From Planoprotostelium fungivorum (lineage: Eukaryota > Evosea > Variosea > Cavosteliida > Cavosteliaceae), in contig MDYQ01000034.1 of assembly GCA_003024175.1 (NCBI GenBank), forward strand, positions 62,001-126,000: a stretch of 64,000 nucleotides of DNA. The letters are read 5' to 3'. Below the pieces are notes generated by a model. That model saw nothing but the letters and a program-made list of their open reading frames with translations. It did no database searches and was not told the origin of the DNA. How positions within the stretch are numbered: the first letter of the stretch is position 1; the number at the start of each line of letters is the position of its first letter. Shown here piece after piece: positions 22,529-34,813 of the stretch. The translations under genes and the position numbers were made by a program.

Positions 22529-24029
22529 ATGCAGAGAGCCTTCCTCCTGTTTGCCCTCCTCTTCGTGGCTTCTGCTGACCTTCTAAAGCTTCATCTCCCG
22601 ACCACTTACACAACCACCTACACTGCAAGTTCGAAGGGTATGAGCGTCAATGTGAGCACTCATTCAGAGTTTCGATCCCTGACGAGTTATAGACGACTAT
22701 CATCACGGACGGAAAGACAGCAGTGTCATATGGAAATTACCAAGGCATCATTATGAAGGCATACCAATACAACGACAACCAGACTTACTATACCACTGGA
22801 TCGTTCATCGTAAGACCCCGTCTTTTTAGAGATTCCACACAATTACTCCATCCAAGCGGAGCTGGACCTGACGCGACACAGGATAGTGGATGTGTAGGCA
22901 TGTGGTCCCAACCCTCTGACCCCAACGCGGACATCTTCGGCAACGCCAACAAGAATGGTAAGTTGATCGGCAAGTGCTCTACGGGAAGATTTAGCATCGG
23001 CCTCCTCTGGTCCATCAAAGAGGCAAACACGCAGGTGACGAATCATCTTTCGATCGACAATGTGAATCTGAATCATCTCCAGCTCCAAATGTGCACCAAT
23101 ATATTCGGCACCGAGGCCCTGTGGGCCCAGATGAACGGAACCGCCAACGGTCAAACCTACACCACCGACATCAAATTCATCAGCACCTCCACCACCGTGA
23201 GCCTCCCAACTCCACACCTCCCTCTGACCACCGCAGATCGACAAGACCGAATTCAATCTCGACCCGAAATGCTACCTCAAAGTCAACAGCAGAGATCACA
23301 AGCTGCAAATCCCTAGCTTCTGGTACGCCTCCATCGACGTCACTGCCCCAGAATATTCCTTGAAGACCTCCCAGTACGAGAACGTGACGAAGCCCACCGT
23401 TGTCATTCAGGACCAGAACGGCAACAACGTCATCACGCAGGGCACGAAGCCGTACGACGTCAAGACGGCCAACACGACAGAGTGGACCATGTTCTTTCAC
23501 AACAACAAGACCACATACTGGAAGACCGTGAGATCTCGCCGCGTGGTGCGATCTGACCTCATACAGGAGCACAATTGCACTTGCTGGCTTCACTCTTCGA
23601 ATTACGCAGACGTGACTGCAGATCTATACGAGGCAACGGTGGACGTGCGAGGAATCGATGCAGTTTACACCGGTGAACCGTGTGCCATGTCAGGAGCCGA
23701 TGTCTTTGTGAGTCTGACGTGTACACCTTCATCGTGGACGTCAGAATGACGAGTGGTAGGGTTATTGGTACAATGGACTGGTGGGGAATATCAGGTACTG
23801 CGTTCGATTCGATGGTAAAGAGCCCGTCTCCGTTGAGCGTGATAAGACTTTTGGCATTACAATGTCTTCTGGGGAGCAGACGTGGAAAGGACAGCGAACG
23901 TCATTCAGTTACCTGCAGAGTGTTGGGATGATAGGATCACCTGCAGCAGTAGAGCTTGAGAAGTTGAATATATTGGATGTCTTCATTGATGTCGACTCTT
24001 GTGTCGTTTCTTCATGTCATCCATCATAA
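22529..24029 (+). CDS. Secreted protein of unknown family
   Basis: Starts with a signal peptide (MQRAFLLFALLFVASA). The mature part is rich in Asn, Thr and aromatic residues, with scattered Cys: CVGMWSQPSDPNADIFGNAN, LQMCTNIFGTEALWAQMNG, CYLKVNSRDHKLQIPSFWYA and EHNCTCWLHSSNYADV. Several N-x-S/T sites fit passage through the secretory pathway. Introns fit at about 22650-22690, 23196-23236, 23528-23566 and 23709-23759. The stop is TAA at 24027-24029. Predicted beta-rich; possibly an adhesion, cyst-wall or lectin-like protein, but I cannot name it. Confidence 0.65.
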
Positions 24030-24167
24030 CTCGACCAAATATCGACTTTTTCAAGCAAAAAAGTCTGAATCACACAGCGAGAGACAAACTCACCCTGAGG
24101 TCTTCCTCTTCTATGTAAAAATCGTAAAGCCTAAAATCATTGTTCGCCCCACGAAAGACATTCAATC

Positions 24168-26278
24168 TCACTTCAATTTATTCGCATAGTCCAGCGGTGT
24201 GTCTCTCCATGTGACATCACCCAGTGCGATACCTCCTATGCTCGTCTCTCTCTTCTTCTTGGTCGACACGTCACTCAACACGCTGTGTCTGCTCCTCTTT
24301 CGGTTGAGAACGAGGATCTTGATGTCCTTCGTTTCTTCTACACCAAGGGTCTGAAGGAAATCTCGCTGACTTTTCGGTAGCCAGCTGACGTGGTATCGAC
24401 CATTGGATGTCTCTTGAATTTCCTGGAAAATTCAGCGTCGACACAGAGATCGTGATCACCTTGACTACGTCCGTGGTCTGTTTCTGGGAATCTCCTCCCA
24501 CTACAACGAGGCAGATGGAAGATGGTTTACACAAACTGTTGAAATTCGATTTGGAGATAGACATCTTGTTGACGTCGCTCTCCCTCTTCGCGGGTGGCAG
24601 ACTGGTCGATTGCTTCTTCAGATATTTGACGATTTCTGAGAATGAGATAGGGCCGTTGTAGATGATGGGGTCACGCGACGTGTCGGCGGGAAAAATGAAG
24701 ATGGTGGGGAATTTTTCCACCTTTTCCCGCGTCAGAAAAGGATTTGAATTTTGAAATGACTCACGTGGTACTGCTCCACCAGATCCTTCTCAGATGGTGA
24801 TACGACGCCGAACGAAAAGATCTTCTTCATAGTCCTTGTCGACATCAGCATCACGATCGTCATGCGATCATCACCTGGCGACTGCCTTATACAATGGAGG
24901 CACCGTGGACTTGTCGGTAAAGAGGATGACTTTGGGCAGGGTGACACCTTCTACTTCTTCGTTTAAGAAGGAGACGACGTTTCCTTTCCTGATGCCTTTC
25001 ACTGAATCGGCCGGTATGCTGTTCATTCCAAACTGCACGATGTCTACAAGTTGTCAGAAAATTCTCGTCTCTTTCTCTCACCCTTCGCGGTCAATTTCCC
25101 GGAAATTTCTTGAGGCTGATCGTGCCTGGGCCCAGCAGGGAACAACCACAGGGAGGGTATGTGTTCAACCTGGAGATTTCAGTGGAAATTCGATGTGACG
25201 TCGTCACCTTGTACTTCTGTACCAGTTGAGACATCTTGCTAGAATCTAGGGCCGCAAGATGAACCATTCCGTCCAACTTGTTGGCAGCCTCCGTCATTTC
25301 CTTTGATAAGCCAACGGATTCGGCTGAGTGACGTCACGTGACGTCATAATGCGTGTGGACCACTCACCTCCATCGTTGTAGAAGGCCACCAGCCACACTT
25401 CATCACGATTCTTCATCACCTTCATCGCATTCAGACGATGGTATTGTTGATGATGATATGACGCTGGTGATGGACTGCACCTTCTCTTCAAATTTTCGAC
25501 TGTCCTCGACTCTCAAGATCTTCTTTGATCCCTGGAATGGCTTCTCCTTCGGCTGCTGTGGTTGACCTTGAGGTCTGCCCCTCCCCTTGGGTTGACCACC
25601 TCCCATGCCACCCATGCCACCCATGTTACCGAACATGTTTCCCATGTCAAATCCTCCACCACCGCCGCCACCGAAAGGATTAGAACCTCCAAAAAATCTG
25701 AAGACGAGTGAGTCTAGAGATCATGTCGGTGTGATACGTGATTAAGGATTGGTGAGATCGATCTGATGATACACACTGTTCGAAGACACGGAAAGCGTCT
25801 CCACCGTTGAAGGAGAAAGAAGCACCACCGGGACCTCCTCTCTGGCCTCCTCCTGGATGTCCTTGTGGTCCATTATCATCCCCGAATTGATCGTAGTGTC
25901 TCCTCTTCTCTGGATCACTGAGAGTCTCGTACGCTGACGGAGTCAGATACAACATCGAGTGGCTCTGAATGGTGAATGATTCGATGGTGATCTTGATTAG
26001 AGGAGAGAGAGGGTCACCTGCTCCGATGGCTACAAACTTCTGTTCAGCTTGGGGATCGTCTGAATTCTTATCAGGATGATACTTGACAGCGAGGTTTCGA
26101 TAAGCCTTCTTGATTTCAGCTGTGGTGGCGTCTCTAGCCACACCCTGTGAACCGCCTAGTCAACACCCACTACATTCACCTGCTGACGTAAGCTCACCAA
26201 TGTTTGATAGTGGTCTTTCTTTGCGATGATTATCGCTATGCTAGACAGCAATAACATCCATATCAGTGCGTGTTTCAT
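24168..26278 (-). CDS. ER-lumenal DnaJ with thioredoxin-like repeats lacking CxxC
   Basis: Signal peptide [19 protein letters not shown], then a J domain ([31 protein letters not shown] with the HPD motif, [18 protein letters not shown]). A Gly-rich linker (GGNMGGMGG-type) and a Gln/Pro/Lys stretch follow. Thioredoxin-fold-like segments come next: [12 protein letters not shown] with [20 protein letters not shown], and [18 protein letters not shown] with [18 protein letters not shown]. The cis-Pro loop (EKFPT) is kept but no CxxC is present, so redox exchange is unlikely. Overall resembles DNAJC10/DNAJC16-type ER co-chaperones. The C-terminus (ANKLK) is not a KDEL signal. The stop is 138 bases from the convergent secreted gene. 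Confidence 0.82.
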
Positions 26279-26421
26279 CGTATATAATTTGTGATGGTGA
26301 TGTTGTTGTGTTCCGTAGGAGGAGAAAATTCGGTTACACGTCGAGAAAAAATCCAAACTATGGAAAAACAAACCAACACCATTTGAGATGACGTGGACAC
26401 ACTGTCTTCCCAACATCTTTA

Positions 26422-27606
26422 TCACCACTTGGACACTCTTCCGTCCTCTGTATCGTGAATGCCTGGATTCTCCCAGAACTCGCCGCTGACTCCTCCTATG
26501 TCGCCCACGGCCAGCCGTACGGGTATCTGTGACAATGATCAGTCTCATCTTCACGATGGTGATCACCTTGGCTCCATCGTCCTCTGATTTCGTTGGTTTT
26601 CCGACTAAACCTCCCATGTCTGTCTTCACCCTGGAGTGCATTGTCATCAACTTGTTGGATCAAAATCTCCTCTCACCATCCCGGACAGCAAGAGTTAATG
26701 TAAAGGTGCTTGTTCTCTCTGGCCAAAATATTAGTCATCGCGATCACCGCGACCTACACTACGATCAACACGAAATCACCATCACTGATGATGAGCGACA
26801 CTTCACCTTTGACACCGAATAAGATCTCATATTGGGCCATCCTTTCTGAACGTAAGTGCCGTCAACCACGTCCGACTGCGACCGATCACGCACGATCTCA
26901 TCTGCAGGGACTCACCAAGTAACCTTTTAGAATCTCGTCCAACTTGTTCACATCCAAGTTGGAGTCTGTGAATCGACTCTGAATGTCCTCCGAAGGGATG
27001 GACCTCAGGTGTCCGGCGACCGACGCGATGTTGACCACTCGCCCTCCGTCTTGCATGAGAGGTATGAAAGACTGGCACATCTGAAAGAGTTAAGAGGTGG
27101 TGCCGATGAAGAACATCTCACGTGGAGAGTTCCGTAGTAGTTGACATCGAGAGTCCTTCTGGCATTCTCGGCGGTGAATTTCTGTCCGTGATCGAGATTG
27201 ACACCGGCGTTGTTGATCAACACGTCTATCTTTCCGTATTCTCTCTTCACATCTGTAGTCTGTTTAGACATTGTGGCAATTCACGTGCGACATTCATCAC
27301 CTTCACAGAATTTATGGATGCTGCGTTTATCAGACGTGTCCAATTGGTGACACTGAACAGATGACGCTGTATGGGGTCAATAAATTCATTGGAGACGTCA
27401 GCGTGGAAATGACCTGATGTCAACGAGGCAATTGCAGCTTTTCCAGCAGAGATGTCGCGTGATGTGAGCAAGACAGTTGTCTTTGGCGAGTTCGAGAGGG
27501 CTCGCACGATGGCTAAACCAATGCCCCTGTTCTAAACAAGATGAATTCAGCGTCGTAAAAGTATCAGGCTCACCCCTCCTGTCACGATGGCTATACGGTT
27601 GCTCAT
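26422..27606 (-). CDS. Short-chain dehydrogenase, carbonyl-reductase (CBR1)-like
   Basis: Starts MSNRIAIVTGG; after a short intron NRGIGLAIVRALS completes the TGxxxGIG NADP site. LINNAGVN, VNIASVAGHLRS and the YSVSK catalytic Tyr/Lys pair follow. The CBR1-type signatures GWPN and INSCCPGWVKTDMGG are spliced across introns near 26693 and 26755. It ends DTEDGRVSKW then TGA at 26422. CBR1 relatives reduce quinones, prostaglandins and xenobiotic carbonyls in the cytosol. Some introns here are longer (about 50-70 nt). Confidence 0.88.
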
Positions 27607-27780
27607 GATTGGTCTGACCTGATCTGTATGTGTGAGGTCACGTGTGGGGTGGATGTTGTTTCATTGTAATTCACGTCACACATATTTACAAAAAGAGAGA
27701 TGCTTCCACACATTGCAACACGCCGCATCGCACAACTAGGACGTTCCATCACTTTTAAACAACCAAACCGACGATTATTC

Positions 27781-28612
27781 ATGGGCAACACTGGTTCTCA
27801 CACGCATAACTATGTGGGGCTTCTCTAAATGACGTCACATAACTCATTTCAACAGTTGACACCTACGACGCCCACTGCTATTGAGGCAGCGAGGTTGAGA
27901 GAAGCTTCACCTCCAGCAGCTAAGGAGGAGGTGAATCATATTCATCACGTGACCTCCATCACGTCATCTCACCTCCTCTATAGGTGGCGACCGTAGCCAC
28001 CGGTTGCTTCTGGGGTCCGGACTGGATTGTTAGGAGACAATTCGGAGATCAAGGTCTCATATCGTCTAAAGTAGGGTACACGGGAGGACACGTGTCGAAT
28101 CCCAAATACAGACAGGTACCACGTGGTCTCAATTTCGACATCCTTCTAACTCGAACAGGTATGTAGCGGCACGACCGGCCATGCTGAAGCCGTTCGGGTT
28201 GTCTATGATCCCAAGAAGATCTCATACGCTGAGATGATCGAGTTCTTTTTGAGAACTCACGACGCCACCGATTTGGGAGGACAGGTTTGGTTCATCGTCT
28301 TACATTACGTCTCACCATCTTCAGGGTAATGATCGCGGAAGTCAATATCGTTCGGCCATATTCACCCACAGCGATGAACAGGCGACCGTCGCGAAGGCAG
28401 TCATCTCAGACATCGAGAAGGCCGGTCGATTCAATGGAAAGAAGGTGACCTACCACGCCCATCTGCTCATCATCTTCTAACATCTGTCTCTGCAGATCGC
28501 TACAGAGGTGACCCCTGCCAAAGAGTGGTATGAAGCCGAGCCCGATCATCAAGATTACTTGGATGAGAATCCTGGGGGATACCATTGTCCAGCACACAGA
28601 CCTTACTGGTAA
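27781..28612 (+). CDS. msrA: Peptide methionine sulfoxide reductase A
   Basis: Reduces Met-S-sulfoxide. After a first exon [11 protein letters not shown] and a short intron, the protein shows [11 protein letters not shown] with the catalytic Cys, then [49 protein letters not shown] and [13 protein letters not shown]. It ends [15 protein letters not shown] with TAA at 28610. The N-terminal MGNTGS fits the N-myristoylation consensus, as known for mammalian MsrA, so membrane or mitochondrial-surface targeting is possible. The introns contain ATCACGTGAC and GACGTCA boxes. Divergent from the SDR gene, 174 bases apart. Confidence 0.93.
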
Positions 28613-28942
28613 AATATAAAGTAGAACTCGAATAGAATCGATTGAGTAGTTAATGACTGAAACTTGACTCGTGCAACACGCTCCAAGAGGAAGGATCTTG
28701 TCGTGCGACCATCGTGATCCAGTGTCAAGCCATCAAGGCTCTTCATCATATCACACGGTGGACAGTCTGACTCTCACATCACCTACATGACTCAGTGCCT
28801 TATATATTACATAATATTATGTAATGTTCCCAACACATTGTAATGCTTCGGTGACATCGGGTAATGGTAGTGACGTAAGACCTCCGCATCGATCGCTGAG
28901 AGCATCATCATCATAATTTAGAACACAACAACAGCAACAATC
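28613..28942. other. Intergenic region with 20-bp perfect palindrome
   Basis: ATTACATAATATTATGTAAT at 28806-28825 is a perfect palindrome about 120 bases before the reductase ATG. It resembles a bZIP/PAR-type TTACATAA half-site pair and could be a binding site. No gene is seen. Confidence 0.5.
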
Positions 28943-30103
28943 ATGTCAGTCAAGATCGGAAGAGACACAGTCGGCAAAGTAGGTCTAGGCCTAATGGGCC
29001 TCACGTGGAGGGCCAATGATACTCCAGACGAGCAAGCATTTGAGACGATCAAGTCAGCTGTCGATGCAGGTTGCACTCTTCTCAACGGTGGCACATTCTA
29101 TAACCGACCCGATCAGCCCCTCTCCAATCTGAAGCTCATCCGTCGATTCTACGAGAAGTAAGCAACATCATCTTTCGATCACCACCTGAAGACAACGACA
29201 GATACCCAGAGTATGTAGACAAGACCATCTTATCAGTCAAAGGATGTCTGACCCCATCTTTCGCACCGACAGGAACAAGAGACGGTGTCCGAAAGAGTGC
29301 TATAGAAGCCGCAGAAGTCTTGAAGGGTGTGAAGAAGATCGATATCTTCGAATCGGCCCGTGTGGATACCAATGTTCCCATCGAAGAGACCATCGGCTAT
29401 CTCGCCGAGTTAGTCAAAGAAGGTGAGAACGTGCTCAAATTCTACACACGGCTCATCACCAACAGGAGTATTCAACTACATTGGTCTCTCTGAAGTCAAT
29501 GGACAGACCGTCCGAAGAGCACACAAAGTGCATCCCATCACTGCCGTCGAGGTAATCGCACACCATCATGTTGTTATATCGACACCGTATCAGGTCGAGT
29601 ACTCTCTCTTCTCTCGTGAGCCAGAGTCCAACGGTGTCTTGTCCGCATGCGAGGAGTTAGACATCGCTCTCGTTGCATATTCTCCAGTCAGTCGCGGTCT
29701 CCTCACCGGCGCCATCACTTCCCTCTCTGACATCCCCGAGAACGACATGAGAAGAAACTTTGATCGATTCAAAGAAGAAACTTTAGAGGACAACCTCAAA
29801 TTAGTCGAAGTCGTCAAGAGACAAGCAGAGAAGAAGGGTGAGATGAAAAAGAGAGGGAGGGACTGAGAATTGATGTCAGGTATCACACCCGCTCAGCTGG
29901 CCATCGCGTGGGTGACCGCACAATCGAAGCACGTGGTAGCTATACCAGGTAGCACGAGCAAATCTAGAGCGACGGAGAATGCAAAGGCAGCACAAGTCGA
30001 GTTCAGCGAAGAAGAGCTGAAGGAGCTGAGGACGATGGTGGAGTCGTTCAAGGTCAAGGGTGGGAGGTATAACGCTCACATGGCGCACCACCTCGAATTG
30101 TGA
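28943..30103 (+). CDS. Aldo-keto reductase, AKR8 pyridoxal-reductase-like
   Basis: Begins MSVKIGRDTVGKVGLGLMGL. The characteristic AKR8 segment LLNGGTFYNRPDQPLSNLKL replaces the usual DTA-x-x-Y motif, and the exon after the first intron reads YPEYVDKTILSVKG with the active-site Lys. Later exons give IGLSEVNGQTVRRAHKVHPI, VEYSLFSREPE and VAYSPVSRGLLTG, then IPGSTSKSRATENA for NADP binding. Yeast Plr1 of this family reduces pyridoxal to pyridoxine with NADPH. Five introns are short, including one just after EKK at 29835. It ends AHHLEL with TGA at 30101. Confidence 0.9.
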
Positions 30104-30393
30104 AGAATGAAATAAAAAGTACAACGATGAACTGTGTCATGGATATGATGATGATGAGCTGCGTCACCGTCATCAGAGAACCATAGCTCCATCGCGGACA
30201 AGATAGAAGGAGCCGTAGGAGGCTAAGAAAAAGTCTGATGTTAACTCGAGTTAGATTCTGCATTATGGATTAATGGTGTGAATGTAAAATGAACGAATTC
30301 GTTCAGAGCGACTTTTAACGTACGAATAATTTACGATCCAGATAAATAAGTTGAGGTCCACTCCGACAGCTCTTCTCCCTCGTCGTCGTTCTC
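30104..30393. other. Convergent 3' intergenic region
   Basis: Contains a GAAATAAAA polyadenylation-like signal at about 30109 for the reductase gene. No gene is visible. Confidence 0.4.
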
Positions 30394-33300
30394 TTATTCA
30401 GATACTCCTAATCTAGGAAATGCAGTCTTCTCGTCGTCTCCTCTTCGAAATTCAAAACTCTTGGGCTGTGGTGGGATTAAAAAATGCAGGGAGTAGAGAT
30501 TGTCATCACCTTCAACACGCTGATCTCTGTCCTCTTTGGCTGTAATCGATCCGCAGCTACGGACCTCGTCGTCTCGGTTCTGTGCTCAGCTGCCGTCTTC
30601 TCTAACGCTGCTCTTTTCGTCTTCTGAACGAATTTGGCCGCCTCCTTCTTGTCTACTTGTGGTAGCACCACTTCGCTCTCAGATTGTTTCGACCAGTATT
30701 CCCTCGATTGTTTCATCCAGTTGAGGCAGACTTCAAGTTTGGGCAAGACTTTCGTCAAGCTGCTGTACAGTGGATGCGTCAAGTAGTCGATGAAATTGAG
30801 GGACAGCTTGACTTGATCGGTGTTCTTCCGGTCGAAAAACGGAGACACCGGCAGGCCCATCTCTTTCTCCTTATCTCCCTGACAGAGAAACTCTTCGAAG
30901 CAGAGATCGGACCACCTGCGGACGTTGACCGGCTTGGCGACATTCGATACGTCGGAGGCGTGCAGTAGAACTTGCACGATCATCTGTCTGTCGTTCGCGT
31001 TCTCCTTTGAGAATTCTGCCGTGCCGAGGCGTGTGTTGAATTTACCGAGGAGCTCAAAGTGCTGGCTCATGTCTGTCGTGAGGATGGCGGAGACCATTGT
31101 CTTTCTGATCTCTTGGTACTGACTGGCCGATAGGCCGGATAAGACGTTGATTTTAGATTTGTTGATGAGCTTGAATGCCACACTGTGCATGATGAGTCGG
31201 ATGATGTTCGTGATGATCGACGCACCAGCAGTGATGATTCTCTAATACGGACATGTCGTTGTAGATCATGGCTAATTTCGACCTCGCAGCACAGTGAAAG
31301 TTGTTGTTCAAACCTGGATGGTCCAAATCGTGACAAAGAGCGGCCATCAGTAAACCAAAATGATCCAATGGATTGAGATAATTCATCGCTCCCCCCTCCT
31401 TCAACATCATGAAGCAAGTCTGCGCAATCTCATCAGTCACGTGATCCTCTGATCTTCCCTCACCTGTGTCACATCGAAAGCGTGTCTGAAATTGTGGTAT
31501 GGGTTGGTTCGGTAGCTGGCCCTGACGTCTTCCACGAAACGAGTCATGGTGTTGCCAGTGATGGAAAACTTCTTTAACAACCCTAATTCTCTGAACATAC
31601 CGACGGTCAGTGCTACCAGTGTGGGCTCTTCGTAATTGAAGACATCAAAGTTCCATGTACTCGTGACGGTAGCGTCGAGATTGAGATCCACGACGTCGTT
31701 GTCTCCGTCTGGATTCTGATTCTCCAAGGGTGAAGTGAGTTCCCACTCCATCCACTGATGCTCCATCAGTTTTTCCATACATTCTCTACAATGTCACCCT
31801 TTGAGTCATGTCATCCAGAGGAGAAGCTTCGAACATCTGAGTGACGGAAGGCCTATAGATATTGTTGCTGCTCCTGATACTGTCCAGGACCTGGCATCAT
31901 CCAGGTCAATATCTCATCGATATCATCTCGTCAGACACCTGTTGCAGTAGCTTCCTCAATTGGGTGGGGTTCATATCTGGATTATTCGCAGCGTTGAGTG
32001 CCTGCGTGATGTTCTCAGCCGGACTCGACATCGACGATTTGACCTTCTGAACCATCTCGGCTCCCTCCTCTGAGGCAGACCAGAATTCCGGTGCATTCAG
32101 TACATATCTCTGCGTCAATTCGGATGACAACAGAGCTATCGTTCGTCAGTGAGATGTCACCATCGTCAACCCACCGAGACGCCAGCACAAGGTGGTGATC
32201 TTTCCTTTCAGTTCGTTGATGTGTGATTCGTAAGCAGTAATCCTGCGAGTCGCTATGGTGAGTGAACGGTCCATTTCGATGAGCTCAGCCTCGCGAGCCA
32301 TCCTCTCCCTCTTCTCGTCTCCCCAGTCTTTCGTGATGGACTTTATCGTCTCTTCTTTCTCCTCCAACTTGACTTCGATCGTACGAAGAGATGCGATCTT
32401 TTTATCTCTCTTGACGAGAGTCTTCTTCAGGCCTTCAGATATCAGTCGAGTCGTTTACTGGCGGTGGAAGAGGTCTCACCTTCAAATTCATCCAAGAGGG
32501 CTTGATTCTGAACGATCTTCCCGCCGTTCTCTTTCAGTTTTCGGTTCTCAGCCACCAACGCATTGTTGATCTCCACTTGTTTGGCCAATTCGAACGCTGC
32601 CTCGTTTCCGCTCAACAGCGCCGGCTTCTTCAGATTTTCGAGCTGCATCATCGTCATCAGTTTCACATCATCGTGTCATGCGACCTCTAACCTGCTCCTT
32701 TTGTAATGTGTGTTCCCTCTGAAGTTCTCGGTTCGTCTCAGCCAGAGTCGTGGCTTCGGCCTTCCAGCGGTCGACTTCTTTGTTGAGAAAGATGACAGAT
32801 GAGTCGATGGACTCTGATTCTTCGTTCTTTTTTCGGATGGTCGTCTCATATTCTCGAATGAGAGCGTTCTGCCTCTGGCACTCCGTTCTCAGCAGGTCAT
32901 TCTTGTCGATCGTGAGTGATTAGATGATTAGAACATCGTCACCGACCTGTCTTACGGCTTGGTCTCTCGCGGCGGTTACTTCCATCTGTTCCGACTTCAA
33001 TTCCCCCAGAGCCGAGTTGACTATCTGCGTCGAACGTTAGACGGTCGATCATCACCGTTCCCGCCTCACTTGGTTCTCATTGGAGACGGTTCTCAACTCT
33101 GACTTCAGATAATTGATCTCGACTATACTCCCCAGACGCGTCTGCGCCACCTCTGGCGCTAGAGGGGCACTGAGAACATCTGCTGCACCTGATCTCAAGT
33201 ATAGGAGGGTGGTCTCAGACGAGTCTCTCAACGACAGCACTGCCGATGTCAATGATTGATACAGAGATAGATTTCGACTCACTGACGACGTTTAGCTCTG

Positions 33301-33685
33301 GGTCGATCTGCTTCATCCTCTCTAATACGCTGTTACCCTGCTCTTTTCCGGGCTGTGCGATGGTGACTAAGACGACCCCAAACTTTTCCTCCTTGATGCG
33401 GCTGATTGCTTGCAGAACGTCCTCGACCAATACGACTTTGGCGTGTCAGACTATCGTGCCAGCATATGCATCATCACCGTGATATCCTAGAGTGCTCAGA
33501 GTTTTCGCGACTGTGGCTGGTGCAGACGTAAATGTAGCAGTTCCTACCACCAGAATCTTCGTGAGCTCTCTAATGTGTTGCCACTTGATCTCCAGATTAG
33601 AAAATGACATGCCGCCCCCACGAACATCGTAAGCAGGTGGTATGCTAGACTTCCTGTTGGTGCGGACCTCATAATGCCGCTGCAT
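30394..33685 (-). CDS. Class I cyclic nucleotide phosphodiesterase with N-terminal pseudo-receiver and coiled coil
   Basis: Starts MQRHYEVRTNRKSS at 33685. A receiver-like domain follows (LTKILVVGTATF, GVVLVTIAQPGKEQG, VLERMKQIDPELNVV, ADVLSAPLAPE), in which the acidic pair, the phospho-Asp and the conserved Lys are all replaced. A long coiled coil spans about 32140-33100. The catalytic domain lies at about 30560-31780 with YHNFRHAFDV, ALCHDLDHPGLNN, SAILTTDMSQHFELL and LLHASDVSN, all the metal-binding His/Asp of PDEase_I. The exon joins at 31787-31829 and 31881-31927 tie the two halves into one frame. A final exon ends PRLGVSE. PDE8 also has a receiver before its catalytic domain. cAMP or cGMP specificity cannot be told. 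Confidence 0.85.
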
Positions 33686-33803
33686 GAATTATCTCATACA
33701 ACCAATACTGATGTCCTTTTACTAAGTATTTATAGAACGCCCTATCTTCTGTGACATTCACACGAGAGACAAATATAATTTTGGTTTATAATCGATTAAC
33801 CGT

Positions 33804-34566
33804 TCATTTGGTGACTTCAAATTTGTGGCTAAACTCGTAGATACCAACACTCTCGCTCGTCTTCTCATCATAATCCGACTGGAGACGATCAGATGTTGTG
33901 TGATCGTGATGTACCATACCCAGTCTCCAGCTGCGAGATCCACTTCGAAGCTGGTTCCTTTCTCACCCTCCGCAGAGAATCCAGCCTATCTCGATGTTAA
34001 GGTTTAATAGACATGACATTGAAGCGTTTGTGATGCGATGTAATGACTCACTCTCGGTTCGTATTCTACAATGTCGACTCCTCTGCATTCGAACTGAAAA
34101 AGTGATCAGTAATCCTGATAAGGGGATGATGTGATGCTCACCGTTGCGATAGGAGAGAAACTACCAGAATGATCGGCAGTGTATCGCTTGAAGGGTGGAA
34201 GGATCTCGATGTTGTGATCTCTCTTGCATGCTTTGCATTTGGCAACCTGGAGGACCATCAAAGATAATGTGATCAAAGACGTACGTAATGGCACTCTACT
34301 TTTCCATTCGGTGTCAAGAATGTATCCTGTCGAAGGTTATACAAATCTGAAAGTGAGCGAAATGGTGATCGGTGTCACCTCTGTAGAGATGTATTGAAAC
34401 TTTTCACTCTTCTCTCCACAATTGGAACAGGCAGTCTGATCGCGGTGAGCTCATAGATGTCCCTGACACGTGACATCACCTTGATGTAGAATCGTGTGTC
34501 AGCATCTGGAGCGATAAACGCGAGGTGATCTAAATCCGCTTTGATGAGGAGGCTCAACTTGACCAT
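33804..34566 (-). CDS. CXXC zinc-binding protein CZIB (DUF866, C1orf123 homologue)
   Basis: Starts MVKLSLLIKADLDHLAFIAP. It keeps the two zinc-binding CxxC knuckles, one in the exon before KFQYIST (ACSNCGEKSE) and CKACKRDHNIEILPP. The ATFECRGVDIVEYEP strand and C-terminal SDYDEKTSESVGIYEFSHKF also match. Small cytosolic family; human CZIB binds the copper chaperone CCS. Introns of about 40 nt; the one at the GDW/SDYD junction is clear. Confidence 0.88.
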
Positions 34567-34813
34567 CTTCAATGTACTAAATCGCGTAAAATGAAATGCG
34601 TGATCTCATCTGTTTCACCATTTTTATTCCATTTATTCCTCTCAGGCCGAGCTGGACGCATCAGACACGTCGTGCGTCTATATCCCCTATATATCCCAGT
34701 CTCTAACAGCTGCTTCTCCGCGCGATCCCGAGACATCACATCGTTCCGACTTTCCATAGCGAGATCGGTAACTGAGTGGACAGTCAACATCTGTCTCTCA
34801 ACGGACTCACACG

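Noticed and set aside
31250-31275. CGTTGTAGATC motif in the phosphodiesterase gene
   Set aside because: It lies in an exon and encodes MIYND of the catalytic domain, so it is coding coincidence. The same applies to 25375 (FYNDGG), 24655 (IIYNG), 43891 (HVVDQY), 54700 (YYNAP) and 54773 (IYNED).
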